Shown: in pieces, positions 27,055-35,388 of the stretch
Numbering within the stretch: the stretch's first letter is position 1
Layout: each line of letters starts with the position of its first letter
Source: Phaeobacter sp. 11ANDIMAR09
Lineage (GTDB): Bacteria; Pseudomonadota; Alphaproteobacteria; Rhodobacterales; Rhodobacteraceae
Length of the DNA: 64,000 nucleotides
Direction: 5' to 3'
NCBI RefSeq assembly: GCF_001294455.1
Contig: NZ_LIKT01000023.1
Coordinates: 1 to 64,000 of the forward strand
Made by a program: the position numbers and the translations under genes
The notes under the pieces: generated by a model
What the model saw: the letters and a program-made list of their open reading frames with translations, nothing else
What the model was told of the DNA's origin: nothing
Database searches by the model: none

Positions 27055-28374
27055 ATGGACCTGTCCCAGCTGAAAACCATCCGCATTGCAGCCTGTGATG
27101 TGAACGGACAGATGCGCGGCAAACGTATGCCGTCGTCGCAGGTGGCAAAGCTCGCCGATGGGGCCGCCCGCTTACCGCTCTCGGCCCTGAACGTAGACAT
27201 CTGGGGGCGCGATATCGACAACAGCCCTCTTGTTTTTGAAACCGGCGATGCCGATGGCATTCTCAAACCAACCGGGCGTGGTCCGGTGGCAATGCCCTGG
27301 CTCGACACGCCTTCAGCCCTGATTCCGATGATGATGGAAACAGAGGATGGTGCGCCTTTCCTTGGAGATCCGCGTCAGGTTCTGACAAAGGTGTTGCAGG
27401 GCTATGCAGCGCGCGGTTGGCAGGTGATGGCCGCAACCGAAATGGAATTCAATCTGGTGGATGACAGCGGCGCCCAGATCGGCCCGCCAGCGCATCCGCA
27501 TACAGGCCGCAAACTGGCGCAACAATCGGTGCTGTCGGTCGAAGAGCTCGACGCCTTTGATGCCTTTTTTACCGATCTCTACGCCGGGGCCGAAGAGATG
27601 GGCATCCCGGCGCAATCCGCCATTTCCGAGGCGGGCCTGGGTCAGTTCGAAATCAACCTGAACCATCAGGACGCCCTGCGTGCGGCGGATGATGCCTGGC
27701 TGTTCAAAGCCTTGGTCAAAGGCCTGGCCCGCAAGCACGGGATGGCGGCGACCTTTATGGCAAAACCCTATGCTGAGGATGCTGGCAACGGTATGCATGT
27801 GCATTTTTCGGTGGTGGATGCCGAGGGAAACAACGTCTTTGACGACGGATCGGATACCGGTTCCGAACTGCTGCACCAGGCCGTTGCTGGCTGCCTGGCA
27901 GCAATGCCCGCCAGCACCCTGGTCTTTGCGCCCCATGGCAATTCATACGCCCGCCTGGTGCCCGGAGCCCATGCCCCGACCGGCGCAGCCTGGGCCTATG
28001 AAAACCGCACCGCAGCCATCCGCATTCCCGGCGGCAGCCCCAAGGCTCGGCGTATCGAGCACCGCACTGCGGGCGGCGATATCAACCCCTACCTGATGCT
28101 GTCGATTGTGCTCGGTGCCGCCCTCATGGGGATCGAGGATAAAATGCAGCCGCCCGCCGCTTCCAGCGGGAACATCTACGCGCAGAGCGACCTGCCGCAG
28201 CTGGCCCCCGATTGGGAGACGGCTATCACCCGGTTCGAGGAAAGCCCGCTCATCGCGCGCATCCTGCCACAGATGATGATCCGAAACCTTGCCATGACCA
28301 AGCGACAGGAGCTGCACCACTTTGCCACCCTGCCCGCAGAGCAGCATTGGCTCAGCTGGTTGGAAGCGGTATGA
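27055..28374 (+). CDS. Glutamine-synthetase-like gamma-glutamylamine ligase 1
   Basis: A 439-residue protein of the glutamine synthetase superfamily, GlnA3/PuuA-like subgroup, which ligates glutamate to amines such as putrescine using ATP. Motifs: TEMEFNLVDD (metal site), SEAGLGQFEINL, GNGMHVHFSV and ENRTAAIRIPGG. Typical PuuA has about 450-470 residues. The N-terminal beta-grasp domain begins IRIAACDVNGQMRGKRMP. It is transcribed alone or with the following genes; a copy of TTTGATCAAA lies on both sides. Substrate is inferred from the cluster (amidotransferase plus DadA-type oxidase); methylamine or ethanolamine type amines are alternatives. Confidence 0.85.
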   Translation: MDLSQLKTIRIAACDVNGQMRGKRMPSSQVAKLADGAARLPLSALNVDIWGRDIDNSPLVFETGDADGILKPTGRGPVAMPWLDTPSALIPMMMETEDGAPFLGDPRQVLTKVLQGYAARGWQVMAATEMEFNLVDDSGAQIGPPAHPHTGRKLAQQSVLSVEELDAFDAFFTDLYAGAEEMGIPAQSAISEAGLGQFEINLNHQDALRAADDAWLFKALVKGLARKHGMAATFMAKPYAEDAGNGMHVHFSVVDAEGNNVFDDGSDTGSELLHQAVAGCLAAMPASTLVFAPHGNSYARLVPGAHAPTGAAWAYENRTAAIRIPGGSPKARRIEHRTAGGDINPYLMLSIVLGAALMGIEDKMQPPAASSGNIYAQSDLPQLAPDWETAITRFEESPLIARILPQMMIRNLAMTKRQELHHFATLPAEQHWLSWLEAV

Positions 28375-28412
28375 ACGCGGTCAATCCCGAGGCGCGCCCT
28401 CGCCCCATCCCT

Positions 28413-28425
28413 TTTTGATCAAATT
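28413..28425. promoter_or_regulatory. Palindrome TTTGATCAAA upstream of amidotransferase (copy 2)
   Basis: Identical 13 bases to the copy at 26982-26994, ending ten bases before the amidotransferase start codon. It may overlap the ribosome-binding region and act as an internal operator. Confidence 0.5.
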
Positions 28426-28434
28426 TGGTGAACC

Positions 28435-29115
28435 ATGAAAATCGGCATCCTGCAAACCGGCCACGCGCCTGACGACCTCATCCGGGACTCGGGCGATTAC
28501 GACCAGATGTTTTGTGACCTCCTGGCGGGACAGGGTTTTGAGTTCGAAACCTTTTCTGTGTTGGACGGGATCTTCCCGGCAGATGCAGAGGCTGCGGATG
28601 GCTGGATCATCACCGGCTCGCGCCACGGCGTCTATGAACCGCATGACTGGATCCCGCCACTGGAGGAGCTGATCCGACAGATCCACGCCCGCAAACAGCC
28701 TCTGGCCGGGATCTGCTTTGGACATCAGATCATTGCTCAGGCCCTGGGCGGCAAGGTCGCCAAATTTGACGGGGGCTGGGCAGTAGGCCCTGTGACCTAT
28801 CAGCAGGATGGCAAGCCTCTTACTCTGAATGCCTGGCATCAGGATCAGGTGATCGAACGCCCGGCCGAGGCCCGGGTTCTGGCCGGCAACGACTTTTGTG
28901 AAAATGGCATCCTGGCCTATGGCGACCATATCTGGACCCTGCAGCCCCACCCCGAGTTCAGCAATGAATTCACGGGCGGGCTGATCGAAAAACGTGGCCG
29001 CGGCGTGGTCCCTGACCCGCTTTTGGACCAGGCAAGCCGCCAGCTCGATACCCCCGTAGATTCACCCGCAATTGCAACCTTCCTCGCAGATTTTATGAAG
29101 AAAGAGAGGACCTAA
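28435..29115 (+). CDS. Class I glutamine amidotransferase domain protein
   Basis: A 226-residue class I amidotransferase with nucleophile motif GICFGHQIIAQALGG and the His-Glu pair in LQPHPEFSNEF. It stands between two gamma-glutamylamine ligases, so hydrolysis of a gamma-glutamyl intermediate (the job of PuuD in E. coli) is plausible, although it is closer in form to GMP-synthase-type single-domain amidotransferases than to PuuD. Its stop overlaps the next start by one base. Confidence 0.85.
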   Translation: MKIGILQTGHAPDDLIRDSGDYDQMFCDLLAGQGFEFETFSVLDGIFPADAEAADGWIITGSRHGVYEPHDWIPPLEELIRQIHARKQPLAGICFGHQIIAQALGGKVAKFDGGWAVGPVTYQQDGKPLTLNAWHQDQVIERPAEARVLAGNDFCENGILAYGDHIWTLQPHPEFSNEFTGGLIEKRGRGVVPDPLLDQASRQLDTPVDSPAIATFLADFMKKERT

Positions 29116-30473
29116 TGTCAGCCTGGCTCGACGTTCTTCCCGAAGCAGCAAAAACCTATCTGGAGGGCCGTCGTCTCGACGAAGTTGAATGCGTTATCTC
29201 GGACCTGCCCGGTATTGCCCGTGGTAAGGCAGTACCGGCGTCGAAATTTGCAAAGCAGGATTTCTTTCACCTGCCGGACAGCATCTTTTACCAGACCATT
29301 ACCGGAGACTGGGCCGAGGCTGCGGATGAGGATGGCTGGATCGAAAAGGATATGACCCTGCACCCGGACATGTCCACGGCCACGGCCGCCCCCTGGACTG
29401 GCGACTGGACCTTGCAGGTGATCCACGATGCGGTGGACCGCAATGGCGACCCCATCCCCTTTAGCCCGCGCAACGTGCTGAAACGGGTGGTGCAGCTCTA
29501 TCATGATCAGGGCTGGGATCCGATTGTGGCCCCCGAAATGGAGTTCTTTTTGGTGGCCCGCAATGTGGACCCCGGTAAAAAGATCGAACCCATGATGGGC
29601 CGTTCCGGCCGCCCGGCTGCGGCGCGCCAGGCCTACTCTATGACGGCGGTCGATGAATTTGGCCCTGTCATCGACGATATCTATGACTTTGCCGAAGCGC
29701 AGGGCTTTGAAATCGACGGCATCACCCAGGAGGGGGGTGCCGGTCAGTTAGAGATCAATCTGCTGCATGGGGACCCGGTCAAACTGGCGGATGAGGTCTT
29801 TTACTTCAAACGGCTGATCCGCGAAGCCGCTCTGCGCCACGATTGCTTTGCCACCTTTATGGCAAAACCCATCGAAAACGAGCCAGGCTCGGCCATGCAT
29901 ATCCACCATTCGGTGCTGGACCGAAAAACGGGCCAGAATATCTTCTCGGCTGACGACGATTCAGAAACGGACGCGTTTTTCCACTTTATCGCTGGGCTGC
30001 AAAACCACCTGCCGGCCGGCATTGCGGTGATGGCGCCCTACGTGAATTCCTATCGTCGCTACGTCAAGGACCACGCAGCGCCGATCAATTTGGAATGGGC
30101 CCGCGACAATCGCACCACCGGGATTCGCATCCCGCTGTCCAGCCCGGCAGCCCGCCGGGTCGAGAACCGCATCGCCGGCATGGATTGCAACCCCTACCTC
30201 GGGATCGCTGTTTCGCTGGCCTGTGGTTACCTGGGGCTAATGGAAAAACAACAGCCCGACAGGCAGTTCAAAGGCGATGCCTATGAAGGCGAAGGCGATA
30301 TCCCTCCGGTCATGGGCAGCGCCCTAGATCTGTTTGACGAAGCGACGAAGCTGCATGAGGTTTTGGGGCCTGAGTTTGCCCGGGTCTACAGCATCGTGAA
30401 ACGCGCCGAATATGAGGAGTTCCTGCAGGTGATCTCTCCTTGGGAGCGCGAACATCTGCTGTTGAACGTCTAA
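29115..30473 (+). CDS. Glutamine-synthetase-like gamma-glutamylamine ligase 2 (PuuA-like)
   Basis: A 452-residue paralogue of the protein at 27055, with APEMEFFLVARN, EGGAGQLEINLLHGDP, GSAMHIHHSVLD and RDNRTTGIRIPLSSPAARR. The N-terminal VECVISDLPGIARGKAVP is close to gamma-glutamylputrescine synthetase. Its length and sequence make it the better PuuA candidate of the two. It is translationally coupled to the amidotransferase gene and followed by an inverted repeat and the oxidase gene. Confidence 0.87.
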   Translation: MSAWLDVLPEAAKTYLEGRRLDEVECVISDLPGIARGKAVPASKFAKQDFFHLPDSIFYQTITGDWAEAADEDGWIEKDMTLHPDMSTATAAPWTGDWTLQVIHDAVDRNGDPIPFSPRNVLKRVVQLYHDQGWDPIVAPEMEFFLVARNVDPGKKIEPMMGRSGRPAAARQAYSMTAVDEFGPVIDDIYDFAEAQGFEIDGITQEGGAGQLEINLLHGDPVKLADEVFYFKRLIREAALRHDCFATFMAKPIENEPGSAMHIHHSVLDRKTGQNIFSADDDSETDAFFHFIAGLQNHLPAGIAVMAPYVNSYRRYVKDHAAPINLEWARDNRTTGIRIPLSSPAARRVENRIAGMDCNPYLGIAVSLACGYLGLMEKQQPDRQFKGDAYEGEGDIPPVMGSALDLFDEATKLHEVLGPEFARVYSIVKRAEYEEFLQVISPWEREHLLLNV

Positions 30474-30493
30474 GCCAAAGGCCAATACTCTGA

Positions 30494-30513
30494 CGTCGCC
30501 CCCGGGGGCGACG
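30494..30513. other. Perfect 20-base palindrome after ligase 2
   Basis: CGTCGCCCCCGGGGGCGACG lies 21 bases past the stop, in the gap before the oxidase gene. It may fold into a hairpin that attenuates transcription or stabilises the upstream mRNA. No T-run follows. Confidence 0.6.
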
Positions 30514-30593
30514 CCAATGCAATTGAATATTTTTAGAAAGATGAAGGGGCAGTGGCGCGCGGATGCCCCGACAACTTCAAGATGAGGTGTGCG

Positions 30594-31904
30594 ATGGGCC
30601 TGAACCTGCTCCATTCCAATGACCGCAAGGGGAAATACCCCAACAGCTGGTACGCGGCGACGGCCACGTCTCTGGCGCCTTTCCCCGCCCTGTCAGGCAA
30701 TCATCGCGCCGATGTGTGCATCATTGGCGGCGGCTTTACCGGCCTGTCGGCTGCGCTGCATTTGGCCGAGGCCGGCCTGTCTGTAATCCTGCTGGAGGCG
30801 CATCGGGTTGGCTTTGGGGCCTCTGGACGCAATGGCGGCCAGCTGGGCAGTGGCCAGCGCATGGATCAGGAGGGGCTGGAAGGCTTTGTCGGGCGCGAAG
30901 AGGCGCAGAAGCTCTGGCATATGGGAGAGGAGGCCAAGGATCTGGTCAAATCCCTGATTGCCAAACATGAGATCAACTGCCACCTGCGCCCCGGCGTGGC
31001 CTGGACTGCCTCCAGCACCCGCGACTGTGGGCATCTTCATGACTATGGGCACCATCTGCGCGATCACTATGGCTATGACCAGATTGAATTTCTGACACCC
31101 GAGGCCTGCCACCAGATGTGCCCTTCACCGGATTACAAGGGCGGTATTCTTGATCATGGGGCCGCGCATCTGCATCCGCTCAACCTCTCGCTCGGGCTGG
31201 CGCGTGCTGCGGCCAAGGCCGGAGCGGCGCTATACGAGGAAAGCGAAGTTTTGGAAATCGACGAGGGGTCCGAGGTGCGGGTAAAAACCGCCGGTGGCGA
31301 GGTGCGGGCTGAGCACCTGATCCTTGCCTGCAACGGTTATCTGGGCGGGCTCAACCGCCAGGTCGCTGCCCGGGTAATGCCGATCAACAATTTTGTGGTG
31401 GCAACTGAACCCTTGGGAAAAGAAGCCCATAGGGTACTGGGGCGGGATGTGGCCGTGGCTGATGGCAAGTTTGTGGTCAACTACTTCCGGCTCAGCCATG
31501 ACAAACGGCTGCTCTTTGGCGGTGGTGAGAGCTATGGCTATCGTTTTCCTGTCGATATCGAGGCGGTGGTGCGCAAACCAATGACCCAGATCTTTCCACA
31601 TCTGAAGGATGTCCGGGTGGACTATGCCTGGGGCGGCACCCTGGGGATCACTATGAAGCGCATGCCCTATCTGGCCCGTCTGGGCAGAAATGTGCTTTCA
31701 GCCTCCGGTTACTCGGGCCACGGGGTCGGCACCGCCGTTCATGCCGGCCAGTTGATGGCGCTTGCCATACAGGGACAGGCTGAAGGCTTTGACACCATGG
31801 CTCGCGTCCCAGCGCCCAGCTTTCCTGGCGGCCCATCCATGCGGTCGCCGCTGCTGGCTCTGGCCATGACCTGGTTTGCCCTGCGGGACAGGATCGGGAT
31901 CTAA
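30594..31904 (+). CDS. FAD-dependent amine oxidase (gamma-glutamylputrescine oxidase-like, DadA/PuuB family)
   Basis: A 436-residue flavoprotein from ATG 30594, behind GAGG; a start at 30552 is less well supplied. The dinucleotide-binding motif VCIIGGGFTGLSAALHLAEA sits near residue 40, followed by GFGASGRNGGQLGSGQ, typical of PuuB/OrdL oxidases. It would oxidise a gamma-glutamyl amine to an aldehyde with hydrogen peroxide formed. The aldehyde dehydrogenase (PuuC) needed next is absent here. It closes the cluster of two ligases and an amidotransferase. Confidence 0.87.
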   Translation: MGLNLLHSNDRKGKYPNSWYAATATSLAPFPALSGNHRADVCIIGGGFTGLSAALHLAEAGLSVILLEAHRVGFGASGRNGGQLGSGQRMDQEGLEGFVGREEAQKLWHMGEEAKDLVKSLIAKHEINCHLRPGVAWTASSTRDCGHLHDYGHHLRDHYGYDQIEFLTPEACHQMCPSPDYKGGILDHGAAHLHPLNLSLGLARAAAKAGAALYEESEVLEIDEGSEVRVKTAGGEVRAEHLILACNGYLGGLNRQVAARVMPINNFVVATEPLGKEAHRVLGRDVAVADGKFVVNYFRLSHDKRLLFGGGESYGYRFPVDIEAVVRKPMTQIFPHLKDVRVDYAWGGTLGITMKRMPYLARLGRNVLSASGYSGHGVGTAVHAGQLMALAIQGQAEGFDTMARVPAPSFPGGPSMRSPLLALAMTWFALRDRIGI

Positions 31905-31939
31905 CCCCCCCACAAATCTTTGCCTTTTCAACATATGCC

Positions 31940-31966
31940 CCCCGCTCCCAAACTTGGTGAGCGGGG
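31940..31966 (+). terminator. Hairpin after the oxidase gene
   Basis: CCCCGCTC (31940-31947) pairs with GAGCGGGG (31959-31966); the loop can extend pairing by CCAA/TTGG. No T-run follows, so it is only a possible terminator. The rest of the gap to 32136 shows nothing else I can name. Confidence 0.5.
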
Positions 31967-32136
31967 ATTCTGCACCTTGGGCCGCGGATCTGACCTGCAG
32001 ATGCCAAATCTGCATGGGGTCTGCGCAACAGATTTGTGAAATTTCGCCCATCTCGGGACCTGAGGTCAGGCTTGCTCTTGGCTTCTCGACACAGGTGTTT
32101 TATATTTATGAAATCCACTATTCAGGAATTTGAAAT

Positions 32137-33348
32137 ATGACCAAAGCCCCGAATGTTCATGACGCCGAGCCGATTCCAGAAGCCGCGCGTCAGGCTATTG
32201 AAGAGCTGATGCAGTCCGGTGATCTGTTTCGCTACACGGCGCCAGAGAATGCGCCCGTGGCCCTGCTCGAGCAGGAATTTGCCGCCTTGTTGGGCTGTAA
32301 ATATGCACTGGCTGTCTCCTCCTGCTCGGCGGCTTTATTTCTGTCTCTCAAGGCCCTGAACCTGCCCCGCGACGCTCGCGTGCTGATCCCTGGCTTTACC
32401 TTTGCCGCTGTGCCCTCTTCGGTGATCCATGCCGATTGCATTCCTGTCCTCTGCGAGGTGGCTGAAAACTACCGCATCAACATGGCTGATTTTGAAGCCC
32501 GGCTGGAGGATGACATCCAGGCGGTAATCATCAGCCACATGCGTGGTCATACCTCTGATATGGATGCCATTCTTGCGCTTTGCGCGGCGCGGGACATTCC
32601 GGTGATCGAGGATGCGGCCCATTCGCTGGGCACCACCTGGAACGGGCGCAATATTGGCACCCTTGGCCAAATCGGCTGTTTCTCCTTTCAGTCCTACAAA
32701 ATGATCAATGCTGGCGAAGGCGGCATTCTGATCACCGATGATGCTGAGCTGGTCGCGCGTGCCGTGATCATGTCCGGCGCCTACGAGCATAACTGGCAAA
32801 AGCACAAAGGCCCTGTTGGCGACAACAGCGCCGATCTGGCAGAGGCCTTTGCCAAATGGCAAAACCAGCTGCCGCTGTATAACCTGCGCATGAGCAACCT
32901 CTCTGCCGTGGTCATTCGCCCGCAACTGCCGGAATTGGCGCGGCGCGTCCGCGACGGGTTGCAAAACCACGATTACGTGGCGGCACAGCTGAATGCCTCT
33001 CCCTATTTTCATGTGCCAGCCCCGTTGTCGCCCGAACAGCGCGCACCGGATTCCATCCAGTTCAATCTCGTGGGGATGACGGATGAGCAGATCACTGATT
33101 TCTCTGCCGCGACCGCAAAGGCGGGCGTCAAGGTGCAAGTCTTTGGCCGTTCGGCCGACAATGCCCGCGCCTTCTGGAACTGGCAGTTCATCCAGGACCT
33201 GCCAGAGCTGCCACAAACCCGCGCCATGCTGATGCAGGCCTGCGATGTGCGCCTGCCCGTGCGCCTGACCAAGGAAGAGCTGGATGTGGTCGCCGGCATC
33301 CTAACGGATGCCGTCACCAGCGTCATGGACCGCGCGGCCGCGGCCTAG
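32137..33348 (+). CDS. DegT/DnrJ/EryC1/StrS-family PLP aminotransferase
   Basis: A 403-residue aminotransferase of the sugar-aminotransferase family. The cofactor lysine is K188 in FSFQSYKMINAGEGG, preceded by VIEDAAHSLGTTWNGRNIG; VSSCSAALFLSL and IPGFTFAAVPSSV shape the active site. Family members aminate nucleotide-linked keto sugars or act in antibiotic and surface-polysaccharide pathways. No such sugar genes surround it, so its substrate is open. It is separated from the polyamine genes by a hairpin and followed by a terminator. Confidence 0.88.
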   Translation: MTKAPNVHDAEPIPEAARQAIEELMQSGDLFRYTAPENAPVALLEQEFAALLGCKYALAVSSCSAALFLSLKALNLPRDARVLIPGFTFAAVPSSVIHADCIPVLCEVAENYRINMADFEARLEDDIQAVIISHMRGHTSDMDAILALCAARDIPVIEDAAHSLGTTWNGRNIGTLGQIGCFSFQSYKMINAGEGGILITDDAELVARAVIMSGAYEHNWQKHKGPVGDNSADLAEAFAKWQNQLPLYNLRMSNLSAVVIRPQLPELARRVRDGLQNHDYVAAQLNASPYFHVPAPLSPEQRAPDSIQFNLVGMTDEQITDFSAATAKAGVKVQVFGRSADNARAFWNWQFIQDLPELPQTRAMLMQACDVRLPVRLTKEELDVVAGILTDAVTSVMDRAAAA

Positions 33349-33390
33349 TCAGGCAGCGAATATCGCCATCACCCGCTCTGTCACGCAGCC

Positions 33391-33412
33391 GCGCCGCGCT
33401 ATAGCGCGGCGC
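33391..33412. repeat. 22-base perfect palindrome within an intergenic repeat
   Basis: A perfect palindrome centred on GCGCTATAGCGC, followed by GATCCC-AAA-GGGATC (33430-33444) and a GC-rich GGGCGGGAGCC stretch. The whole block 33385-33475 looks like a dispersed roseobacter-type intergenic repeat; part of the GGGCTCC-CGCCCG pattern appears again, inverted, near 62965. Confidence 0.55.
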
Positions 33413-33489
33413 CATGCCCAACGGGAGCAGATCCCAAAGGGATCGCACGACGGGCGGGAGCCCCCCTTTGGCCACAGAAACCAAAACCA

Positions 33490-33525
33490 CAAAAGGCTCT
33501 GATGCGATCAGAGCCTTTTGTTTTT
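33490..33525. terminator. Bidirectional terminator between degT gene and phaR
   Basis: CAAAAGGCTCTGAT and ATCAGAGCCTTTTG (33490-33503, 33507-33520) form a 14-bp stem with loop GCG, then TTTTT. It can serve the DegT gene from the left and phaR from the right. Confidence 0.92.
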
Positions 33526-33562
33526 ATTCTGCAAAACTGAAACTGGGGTTTTCCCCGCCCCT

Positions 33563-34138
33563 TTAGGTCAGCTTGGACAGCTTTTCTTGCAATTCTGACA
33601 GCTGGCGTTTGATGTCATCCAGATCTTCGCCCTCTTCGCCCTTGCTGCTTTCCGCCTCAGTGCCGGGTGTGGTGCCGCCCCAGCCCCCAGCCAACCCACC
33701 GGGCAGCCCCCCGGTCATCGCTTTCAAAAAGGCCTCTTGCTGTGCCTTCATGGCGTCAAAGCCCGGAATCTGCGACATTGGGTTCATCGCCGAGATATTT
33801 TCTACCATCTGGGACTGGCTGTCACGCAGCATATCAAAAGAGGCCTGCAGGAACTGTGGCATCACCCCGCCCCCCGGCTGCATATAACTGCGCACCAGAT
33901 CGTTCAGCACATTGACCGGCAGCACATTCTCGCCGCGGCTTTCATGCTCGGCAATGATCTGCAGCAGATACTGACGTGTCAGATCATCGCCGGATTTCAA
34001 ATCGACAATCTGAACTTCACGTCCATCCCGGATGAACCCCGCAATGTCCTCCAGAGTGACATAGTCGCTGGTCTCAGTGTTATACAAGCGCCGGCTGGCG
34101 TAACGCTTGATCAGCAGGGGCTTTTCCTGGTCTGCCAT
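33563..34138 (-). CDS. phaR: Polyhydroxyalkanoate synthesis repressor PhaR
   Basis: A 191-residue protein from ATG 34138 (MADQEKPLLIKRYASRRLYN). The N-terminal PHB/PHA accumulation regulator DNA-binding domain (KRYASRRLYNTETSDYVTLE, VQIVDLKSGDDLT) and the following PHB_acc domains (QYLLQIIAEHES, MPQFLQASFDMLRDSQSQMV) are clear; the C-terminus is Gly-rich, then an acidic coiled coil (DDIKRQLSELQEKL). PhaR binds DNA at CTGC-N3/4-GCAG and lets go when it meets PHA, freeing phasin and synthase genes. Matching sites stand before phasin, phaC and, degenerate, before phaR itself. Confidence 0.95.
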   Translation of the reverse strand: MADQEKPLLIKRYASRRLYNTETSDYVTLEDIAGFIRDGREVQIVDLKSGDDLTRQYLLQIIAEHESRGENVLPVNVLNDLVRSYMQPGGGVMPQFLQASFDMLRDSQSQMVENISAMNPMSQIPGFDAMKAQQEAFLKAMTGGLPGGLAGGWGGTTPGTEAESSKGEEGEDLDDIKRQLSELQEKLSKLT

Positions 34139-34158
34139 ACTGTCCCTCCCCGGACCTG

Positions 34159-34169
34159 ATGCATTGCAG
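34159..34169. promoter_or_regulatory. Degenerate PhaR site upstream of phaR
   Basis: ATGC-ATT-GCAG differs by one base from CTGC-N3-GCAG; 21 bases before the phaR start. A second imperfect ATGC-N4-GCAG follows at 34179-34190. Together they suggest autoregulation. Confidence 0.5.
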
Positions 34170-34348
34170 AAAAAGACTATGCGAGCGCAGAACAAAAGAA
34201 AAGCCTGCAGAACCCCCCAAGCTGCCCCATTGCCAATGGCAGCCCCTGGAAAGTCGCCGGCCATCCTCGTGGATTGGAAAATTCTGCTTGAGCTCAACTG
34301 AGCTTGAGGTTTTACAAGATTCCCCACAGCAGCAAGGGAGATTTGGCT

Positions 34349-35221
34349 TTGAACATTTTCATCCTCGGCGGCACCGGATCCATCGGCAGCGCGGTGACAG
34401 CAGAACTTGTCGCGCATAATCACAGGGTCATCGGCCTGTGCCGTTCAGACGCGTCGGAACAAAAATTGCGGAGCCTGGGGGCCCATCCCTGGCGCGGGGA
34501 CCTGCGCCGCCCGTCCAGTTGGCGCGCCGCCCTGGCTCAGGTCGATGTGGTCATCCAGTTGGCCGCAAATTTTGATCAGGACATGGCAGCTGTGGATGCT
34601 GCCGCCATAACCGCAATACAGCAGGAAGCACGCAGTCGCCTCACCCCGCTCCGGGTCCTCTATACCGGAGGCTGCTGGCTCTATGGCGAAACCGGCGATC
34701 AAGCCGCCTGCGAGTCCAGTCCAAAGCGCCCCATTCCGGCCTTTGCCTGGATGCAGGAAAACGCTCTGCCTCTTCTGCAAGACCCCGGTTTGAGCAGCTG
34801 CATCATTCACCCCGCTATGACCTATCACGAAGAGGGCGGTGGCGTATTCTCCCGCATGCTCGGCCAGGCGGCCTCTGGTGCGCCACTGGAGGTCTGGGGC
34901 AGTATCCACACCCGCTGGCCGCTGGTCCATCGCCGCGATCTCGCCCGCGCCTACCGTCTGCTGGCCGAACAGCCGGATCAATGTGGCCATTTCAACGTTG
35001 CAGCGCAGGGCGGTGTTCCGGTACGCGATATCCTTGACGAAATCATTCGCCGCCACCCCCATGATGGCGCCTATGTCGTGCGCAACCGCAAATATGTGAT
35101 GTTCAAATATGGAACCTGGGCCGAGGGCCCAACGCTCGATCAACAAATGAACGCGGATAAAATTCAGCAGGCCTGCGGCTGGGCTCCCGAAATCCGGGAC
35201 TTCACCCAGGCGGCGTTTTAA
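34349..35221 (+). CDS. NAD-dependent epimerase/dehydratase-family protein
   Basis: A 290-residue extended short-chain dehydrogenase. The Rossmann motif IFILGGTGSIGSAV starts at residue 3. I chose TTG 34349 because AAGGGAG lies eight bases before; the longer frame to 34304 adds residues without family likeness. The catalytic Tyr-x3-Lys of the classical family is not clear: GCWLYGETGD contains the Tyr but no Lys three residues on, so it may be an atypical, non-epimerase member. It is transcribed against its neighbours, between phaR and the phasin gene. Confidence 0.8.
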   Translation: MNIFILGGTGSIGSAVTAELVAHNHRVIGLCRSDASEQKLRSLGAHPWRGDLRRPSSWRAALAQVDVVIQLAANFDQDMAAVDAAAITAIQQEARSRLTPLRVLYTGGCWLYGETGDQAACESSPKRPIPAFAWMQENALPLLQDPGLSSCIIHPAMTYHEEGGGVFSRMLGQAASGAPLEVWGSIHTRWPLVHRRDLARAYRLLAEQPDQCGHFNVAAQGGVPVRDILDEIIRRHPHDGAYVVRNRKYVMFKYGTWAEGPTLDQQMNADKIQQACGWAPEIRDFTQAAF

Positions 35222-35281
35222 ATCCAGCGAAGCCTGTGAGCAGACGACCACAACCAGATTGCCCCCCTTGGGGCGCAAACA

Positions 35282-35313
35282 AAAAGGGACAGGCCAAATG
35301 ACCTGCCCCTTTT
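35282..35313. terminator. Hairpin after the epimerase gene
   Basis: AAAAGGGACAGG pairs with CCTGCCCCTTTT with one A-C mismatch (arms within 35282-35313), ending in TTTT. Placed between convergent genes and usable from both sides. Confidence 0.75.
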
Positions 35314-35321
35314 GGGACACG

Positions 35322-35366
35322 CAAGAGCCGGATCAATTGACAGGGAGGAGCCTGATCCAGCTCTTG
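35322..35366 (-). repeat. Long interrupted inverted repeat behind the phasin gene
   Basis: CAAGAGC (35322-35328) with GCTCTTG (35360-35366) and GGATCA (35330-35335) with TGATCC (35353-35358), one mismatch between the blocks. It lies just past the phasin stop and probably forms the 3' end structure of the phasin mRNA. Confidence 0.6.
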
Positions 35367-35388
35367 GTGATCAGCCCAGGCGGGCTGC

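Noticed and set aside
34445-35320. A 291-codon minus-strand frame over the epimerase gene
   Set aside because: The plus strand has the Rossmann GGTGSIG motif and good coding sense; the minus frame has none.
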